Shown piece after piece: positions 59,555-64,000 of a DNA stretch of 64,000 nt. The stretch's first letter is position 1. Each line of letters opens with the position of its first letter. The stretch comes from Streptomyces sp. SN-593 (lineage in GTDB: Bacteria; Actinomycetota; Actinomycetes; Streptomycetales; Streptomycetaceae): NCBI RefSeq assembly GCF_016756395.1, contig NZ_AP018365.1:4191001-4255000 (forward strand), given 5' to 3'. The position numbers were made by a program, and so were the translations under genes. Below the pieces are notes generated by a model. The model was given only the letters and a program-made list of their open reading frames with translations, searched no databases and was not told where the DNA came from.

Positions 59555-59845
59555 TCAGTGGAGTTCCGGACGCAGGACCTTGGTCCGCAGCACCGACTCG
59601 TTCAGGTTGAGCTGGCGGTCCAGCTCCTTGACGACCTCGGGCGTGGCCTTGAGGTCGACGACCGAGTAGATGCCCTCGGGCTTCTTGTTGATCTCGTAGG
59701 CGAGACGACGACGGCCCCAGGTGTCGACCTTCTCCACACTGCCGCCGCCACTGCGGACGACGGCGAGGAAGGACTCGATCAGCGGGGAGACAGCGCGCTC
59801 CTCCAGATCGGGGTCGAGAATGAGCATGAGCTCGTAGTGACGCAT
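59555..59845 (-). CDS. rpsF: 30S ribosomal protein S6
   Basis: The 96-residue bS6 binds S18 in the platform of the small subunit. MRHYELMLILDPDLEERAV opens the protein, and the central GGGSVEKVDTWGRRRLAYEI and LNLNESVLRTKVLRPE tail are typical. ATG 59845 follows a strong AAAGGAGGTGG. First gene of rpsF-ssb-rpsR-rplI, on the minus strand. It is followed within 11 bp by the 30-bp repeat block. Confidence 0.97.
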   Translation of the reverse strand: MRHYELMLILDPDLEERAVSPLIESFLAVVRSGGGSVEKVDTWGRRRLAYEINKKPEGIYSVVDLKATPEVVKELDRQLNLNESVLRTKVLRPELH

Positions 59846-60101
59846 AGGGGAACCCACCTCCTTTGGACTCAGCGGCCACGGCGTTTCCGTGGCAGGAGGG
59901 TTTGGCTTGCGTCGCAACGGTAACGCCGGGCACCGACAGCGCTTCCCGCGCCGCCGTCGCCCGGCGGAAGGCCGGTGCAGACCGCCCAGCGTACCCGGGT
60001 CGGTCCCCCGGGTTGAAATCCGCCCGGTTATGCCCCCAATCTGTATACATCGGGTGTGGCCGGCGCTACCTTGCGCCACCTCTCCATCACGGAGGTGCCC
60101 C

Positions 60102-60416
60102 ATGGCACAGCAGCACACAGCCCAGGGGTCCGCGGCCCGGACCCACCGCCTCACCTTCAACACCGACGGCAGGCGCCATCCCCTGGAGAACTCGCTCCTG
60201 GCGGTCACCGTCGTCCTCGGCATCGTCGCGGTCACCACGGCCGGGTTCCACAGCCTGCACCTGGTCAGCTCCGTGACCGGGCTGGTGGGCATCCTCACCG
60301 GTGCCTGGGGCCAGTACATCTCGGTGACCACCGCCGAGCGGTTCGCCCTGATCATCGGCCTCGGGATGTCGGCGCTCGGCTTCTACCTCGGCGTCGCTCA
60401 CGGCGGCTTCTCCTAG
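60102..60416 (+). CDS. Small membrane protein of unknown function
   Basis: The 104-residue protein has a polar N-terminus and three hydrophobic stretches (about 31-50, 53-72 and 80-100; LLAVTVVLGIVAVTTAGF, VTGLVGILTGAWGQY, FALIIGLGMSALGFYLG). GGAGGTG precedes the ATG. The position between rpsF and femX is conserved in streptomycetes, as I recall. Function unknown. Confidence 0.8.
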   Translation: MAQQHTAQGSAARTHRLTFNTDGRRHPLENSLLAVTVVLGIVAVTTAGFHSLHLVSSVTGLVGILTGAWGQYISVTTAERFALIIGLGMSALGFYLGVAHGGFS

Positions 60417-60497
60417 AGCAGTAGCGGCGGCGCTCCCCCCTCGCAGTAGGCTTCGGGCCAGCAAAAGCCCGCAGTCGGAGCATGGGGAGCGCCCCGT

Positions 60498-61619
60498 ATG
60501 AGCCTGTCCCTGAGGACCATCAGTCGCGAGCAGCACCTGGCGTACATCCAGAGCCTGCCCTCGGCGAGCCACTGCCAGGTCCCGGCATGGGCCGATGTGA
60601 AGAACGAGTGGCGCTCGGAGAACCTCGGCTGGTTCGACGACGGCACCGGGCAGTTGGTCGGTGTCGGCCTGGTGCTCTACCGCCAGCTTCCCAAGGTCAA
60701 GAGGTACCTGGCGTACCTGCCCGAGGGCCCGGTGATCAACTGGTACGCGCCGAACCTCGACGAGTGGCTCCAGCCCATGCTCAAGCACTTGAAGCAGCAG
60801 GGCGCGTTCACCGTGAAGATGGGCCCCCCGGTGATCATCCGCCGCTGGGACGCCGGCGCGGTCAAGGCCGGCATCGCCGACCCGAACGTCCTGCGGCTGC
60901 GCGACGTCGAGGCCACGTACGTCGAACCGCGCGCCTTCGAGGTCGCCGACCGGCTGCGCCGGATGGGCTGGCAGCAGGGCGAGGACGGCGGCGCGGGCTT
61001 CGGCGACGTCCAGCCGCGCTACGTCTACCAGGTGCCGCTGGAGAACCGCTCGCTGGACGACATCCTCAAGGGCTTCAACCAGCTCTGGCGCCGCAACATC
61101 AAGAAGGCCGAGAAGGCCGGCGTCCAGGTGATCCAGGGCGGCTACGACGATCTGCCGGTGTGGCAGCACCTGTACGAGATCACCGCCACCCGCGACCACT
61201 TCCGGCCCCGCCCGCTGTCGTACTTCCAGCGGATGTGGACCACGCTCAACGGCGAGGACCCCAACCGGATGCGGCTCTACCTCGCCATGCACGAGGGCGA
61301 GGCGGTCGCCGCGGCCACCATGCTGACCGTCGGACAGCACGTGTGGTACTCCTACGGAGCCTCCGCCAACCACAAGCGCGAGGTGCGCCCGTCGAACGCC
61401 ATGCAGTGGCGCATGCTGCGTGACGCGTACGCGATGGGCGCCAGCGTCTACGACCTGCGCGGCATCAGCGACTCCCTGGACGACAAGGACCATCTGTTCG
61501 GCCTGATCCAGTTCAAGGTGGGCACCGGCGGCCAGGCTGCCGAATACTTGGGCGAGTGGGACTTCCCGCTCAACAAGCTGCTCCACAAGGCACTCGACAT
61601 CTACATGTCGCGCCGCTGA
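60498..61619 (+). CDS. femX: FemX-type peptidoglycan bridge glycyltransferase
   Basis: The 373-residue FemAB-family enzyme is likely to add glycine to the stem peptide of lipid II, using Gly-tRNA. Two GNAT-like domains are visible: CQVPAWADVKNEWRSENLGW (about 27-46), FNQLWRRNIKKAEKAGV (about 193-209, helical hairpin), and C-terminal VWYSYGASANHKREVRPSNAMQW (about 283-305) with YDLRGISD. The glycine interbridge of streptomycete walls explains the single gene. Start at ATG 60498; spacing from the upstream gene is 81 bp. The alanine-racemase-like gene follows. Confidence 0.9.
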   Translation: MSLSLRTISREQHLAYIQSLPSASHCQVPAWADVKNEWRSENLGWFDDGTGQLVGVGLVLYRQLPKVKRYLAYLPEGPVINWYAPNLDEWLQPMLKHLKQQGAFTVKMGPPVIIRRWDAGAVKAGIADPNVLRLRDVEATYVEPRAFEVADRLRRMGWQQGEDGGAGFGDVQPRYVYQVPLENRSLDDILKGFNQLWRRNIKKAEKAGVQVIQGGYDDLPVWQHLYEITATRDHFRPRPLSYFQRMWTTLNGEDPNRMRLYLAMHEGEAVAAATMLTVGQHVWYSYGASANHKREVRPSNAMQWRMLRDAYAMGASVYDLRGISDSLDDKDHLFGLIQFKVGTGGQAAEYLGEWDFPLNKLLHKALDIYMSRR

Positions 61620-61682
61620 CCGGCCGACTCTCCGCCCGGACGACGTCCGGACGGAGCCCCCGAGAAAGGTCCTGACCACGCG

Positions 61683-62723
61683 ATGGCGCTCACCCTCTAC
61701 GTCGACACCACGCGCTGGCGTGCGCACCAGCAGTCCGTGGTCGACCAGTTCCCCGGCATCGTGCCCGTCTGCAAGGGGAACGGCTACGGCTTCGGCCACG
61801 AACGGCTCGCCGACGAGGCGACCCGCCTGCGCTCCGACATGCTCGCGGTCGGCACCACCTACGAGGCCGCCAAGATCAAGGACTTCTTCGGCGGGGACCT
61901 GCTGGTGCTCACGCCGTACCGGCTCGGTGAGGAGCCGGTGCCGCTGCCGGACCGCGCGATCCGCTCGGTCTCCTCGGTGGAGGGGGTGCGCGGCCTGGTC
62001 GGCGCGCGGGTGGTGATCGAGGTGATGAGCTCGATGCGGCGGCACGGCGTCTCCGAGGACGACCTGGTCAAGCTGCACAGCGCGATCGACGACGTGCGCC
62101 TGGAGGGCTTCGCCATCCACCTGCCGCTGGACCGCACCGACGGCACCGACGCGGTGGAGGAGGTCTTCGGCTGGATGGAGCGGCTGCGGGCGGCCAGGCT
62201 GCCGCTGCACACGATGTTCGTCAGCCACCTCACCGCGACCGAGTTGTCCGCCCTCCGGCAGCAGTTCCCGCAGACCCGGTTCCGGGCCCGGATCGGCACG
62301 CTGATGTGGCTGGGCGACCACGACGCCACCGAGTACCGCGGCGCGGTCCTCGACGTCACCCGGATCGCCAAGGGTGAGCGCTACGGCTACCGGCAGGAGA
62401 AGGCCGCGGCCGACGGGCACCTGGTGGTGGTGGCCGGCGGTACCTCGCACGGCGTGGGCTTGGAGGCGCCGAAGGCGGTGCACGGTCTGATGCCGCGCGC
62501 GAAGGGCGTGGCCCGGGCCGGCCTGGCCACCGTCAACCGCAACCTGTCCCCCTTCGTGTGGGCGGGCAAGCAGCGGTGGTTCGCCGAGCCGCCCCACATG
62601 CAGGTGTCGATCCTCTACCTGCCCAGCGACGTGGCCCCGCCCGCGGTCGGCGACGAGCTGGTGGCGCACCTGCGGCACACCACCACCCAGTTCGACCGCA
62701 TCGTGGACCGCCAGTCCGCGTAG
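61683..62723 (+). CDS. Alanine-racemase-like PLP protein
   Basis: The 346-residue product shows the alanine racemase N-terminal TIM-barrel signature VCKGNGYGFGHERL (about 27-40), with the PLP-binding Lys near residue 29. VEVMSSMRRHG is part of the barrel. A C-terminal beta-domain (from about 245) has RYGYRQEKAAADGHLVVVAGG. The second catalytic Tyr is not clear, and the protein is shorter than canonical Alr. It may be a paralogue acting on another amino acid or a PLP-homeostasis-type protein. It follows femX by 63 bp, so a cell-wall role is plausible. Confidence 0.8.
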   Translation: MALTLYVDTTRWRAHQQSVVDQFPGIVPVCKGNGYGFGHERLADEATRLRSDMLAVGTTYEAAKIKDFFGGDLLVLTPYRLGEEPVPLPDRAIRSVSSVEGVRGLVGARVVIEVMSSMRRHGVSEDDLVKLHSAIDDVRLEGFAIHLPLDRTDGTDAVEEVFGWMERLRAARLPLHTMFVSHLTATELSALRQQFPQTRFRARIGTLMWLGDHDATEYRGAVLDVTRIAKGERYGYRQEKAAADGHLVVVAGGTSHGVGLEAPKAVHGLMPRAKGVARAGLATVNRNLSPFVWAGKQRWFAEPPHMQVSILYLPSDVAPPAVGDELVAHLRHTTTQFDRIVDRQSA

Positions 62724-62840
62724 CGGGCGACCCGGCCCGCCCCGGACCGCTCGCGCCCGCCCGGCGGAGCCCACGGGGGCCCGCCGGAGCCCAGCGGGCC
62801 CCTCACGCCCGGCGCCCCGCCCGGCGCCGCCGCGCGCCGC

Positions 62841-64000
62841 TCAGCCGCCGTACGGACCACCCTCGGGACGGGCCTCGGGACGGGGCCCGCCGTCGGCGTA
62901 CGGCACCGGCGGCGCCGACGCGTGCTTGGGCGCGTGCACGGGCGCGCCGAGGACGAACGCGTCCTCGGCGCCGTCCAGGACCCCGCCGGCCGGGTCGTCC
63001 GCACCGCCCCGCCGCAGCACGTCGTGCTCCGGCAGCAGGATGTCGCGCACCACCAGCGCGCACAGGTACAGCACGCCGAGCAGGTGCACGCCGATCGCCA
63101 GGTGGTAGGCGTCGGCCGTCAGACCGTGGTGCTTGGTGCTGTTGAGGTACGCCAGCCGGTACCAGATGCCGAGGAAGTACAGCACCTCCGCGCCCTGCCA
63201 GATGGCCAGGTCGCGCCAGCGCGGCCGGGCCAGCACCGCCAGCGGCAGCAGCCACAGCACGTACTGCGGCGAGTAGACCTTGTTGCTGATCAGCAGCGCG
63301 GCCACCACCAGGAAGCTCAACTGGCCCAGCCGCGGCCGGCGCGGCGCGTACAGGGCGAGCGCGGCGATGCCCACACCCAGCACCAGCATCAGGGCGATGC
63401 CGTACTCGTTGACGCCGTCGAGCGCGTCGCCCGAGCGGTCGCTGACGATCATCCACAGGGAGCCGTAGTCCGTGCCCCGGTCCTTGCTGAAGGTGTAGAA
63501 CTGCGCCCAGCCGTGCGGTGCGAAGGCCATCACCGGCAGGTTCACCACCACCCAGGCGACGACCGCGGCCAGCGCGGTCCGGCCGAAGTCCCGAAGGCGG
63601 CCGGCCCGCAGGCACAGCAGGAACAGCGCGCCGAGCAGCAGCACCGGGTAGAGCTTCGCGGCGGCGGCCAGGCCGATCAGCACGCCGGCCCAGCCCGTGC
63701 GGCCGCGCGACCACGCCAGCAGCCCGCCGGCCGCCAACGCGACCGCGAACAGGTCCCAGTTGATGGTGGCGGTCAGGGCGAGCGCGGGGGACAGGGCGAC
63801 GAACAGGCCGTCCCACGGGCGCAGCCGGTTGGTGCGCGCCACGCACACGACCAGCGCGACCGCGCAGACCATCAGCATCCCGGAGTTGGCGATCCAGAAC
63901 ACCTGCGCGCTGTGCTGCCCCGATCCGGGCGGGGTCAGCCAGGACGCCACCTCCATGAACAGCCCGGTCAGCACCGGGTACTCGAGGTAGTGGATGTCGG
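62841..64000 (-). CDS. GT87-type membrane mannosyltransferase-like protein (5' part beyond right edge)
   Basis: The product is an integral membrane protein with at least eight hydrophobic segments and a charged C-tail. It begins beyond base 64000: the frame stays open through DIHYLEYPVLTGLFMEVAS, a motif region of GT87/DUF2029 proteins that use polyprenyl-phosphate sugars. Later features are NWDLFAVALAAGGLLAWSRGRTGWAGV and NLPVMAFAPHGWAQFYTFSK. Mannosyltransfer to cell-envelope glycans is the usual family role. Convergent with the alanine-racemase-like gene. Confidence 0.82.
   Translation of the reverse strand, partial: DIHYLEYPVLTGLFMEVASWLTPPGSGQHSAQVFWIANSGMLMVCAVALVVCVARTNRLRPWDGLFVALSPALALTATINWDLFAVALAAGGLLAWSRGRTGWAGVLIGLAAAAKLYPVLLLGALFLLCLRAGRLRDFGRTALAAVVAWVVVNLPVMAFAPHGWAQFYTFSKDRGTDYGSLWMIVSDRSGDALDGVNEYGIALMLVLGVGIAALALYAPRRPRLGQLSFLVVAALLISNKVYSPQYVLWLLPLAVLARPRWRDLAIWQGAEVLYFLGIWYRLAYLNSTKHHGLTADAYHLAIGVHLLGVLYLCALVVRDILLPEHDVLRRGGADDPAGGVLDGAEDAFVLGAPVHAPKHASAPPVPYADGGPRPEARPEGGPYGG

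Noticed and set aside
58721..59923. A 400-codon plus-strand frame covering ssb and the 30-bp repeat
   Set aside because: It is antisense to ssb and rpsF and encodes only repeats; the repeat keeps frames open in both directions by its 30-bp period.
1..64000. tRNA or rRNA genes
   Set aside because: I looked for T-arm GGTTCGA-type motifs and rRNA-like blocks by eye; the hits were all inside coding sequence. A tRNAscan run would be decisive.

Overview
The window is high-GC actinomycete chromosome, almost certainly Streptomyces or a close relative (Kitasatospora/Streptacidiphilus type). Pointers are the codon bias, the fused CydDC exporter, FemX next to an alanine-racemase-like gene (glycine-bridged peptidoglycan), DUF5326, the gene order rpsF-ssb-rpsR-rplI / MATE / dnaB, and seven copies of the 14-bp ParB site parS (GTTYCACGTGGAAC). 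Several parS sites plus a DnaA-box cluster next to dnaB place the window in the origin-proximal core. oriC itself is not in view and probably lies beyond the right edge.

Layout. 1-5 kb: the start of an ABC transporter ATPase, then an EphD-like hydrolase/dehydrogenase fusion, a ferritin-like COG3687 protein and a MerR regulator. 5-10 kb: an accessory patch with a helix-turn-helix protein of mobile-element type, a decayed DUF2637 gene, a broken 5' copy of a luciferase-like (LLM) oxidoreductase gene, a CcbP calcium-binding protein coupled to an unknown protein, and the intact LLM gene. 10-20 kb: a DUF985 cupin, a secreted protein, the respiratory nitrate reductase operon narGHJI and a divergent TDT-family membrane protein. 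20-31 kb: a HAD phosphatase, cytochrome bd oxidase cydAB with cydDC under a visible Rex operator, hisC and a LacI regulator. 31-50 kb: mostly conserved genes, including a metallophosphoesterase, thiC with its TPP riboswitch, YibE/F, a PLP lyase, serine hydrolases, NUDIX, a frameshifted HAD gene, MarR regulators, a large secreted GH3 enzyme and an SDR. 51-54 kb: a second accessory patch with a frameshifted acyl-CoA thioesterase-like gene and scrambled fragments of a TnsA/TnsB transposon. 54-64 kb: dnaB, a DnaA-box cluster, a MATE transporter, the rplI-rpsR-ssb-rpsF ribosomal/SSB operon carrying an unusual 30-bp tandem repeat, femX, an alanine-racemase-like gene and a GT87-type membrane glycosyltransferase running off the right edge.

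How it fits together. The nar and cyd operons, about 7 kb apart, supply nitrate respiration and high-affinity oxygen respiration, and cyd is expected to follow the NADH/NAD+ ratio through Rex. The parS sites and DnaA boxes serve chromosome segregation and initiation control. Some parS sites lie inside or at the start of genes, so part of the amino-acid sequence there is fixed by the site. The two accessory patches hold all the clear transposon or plasmid remnants. One frameshifted gene, the HAD phosphatase, lies in the core instead. No rRNA, tRNA or CRISPR array was found by eye.
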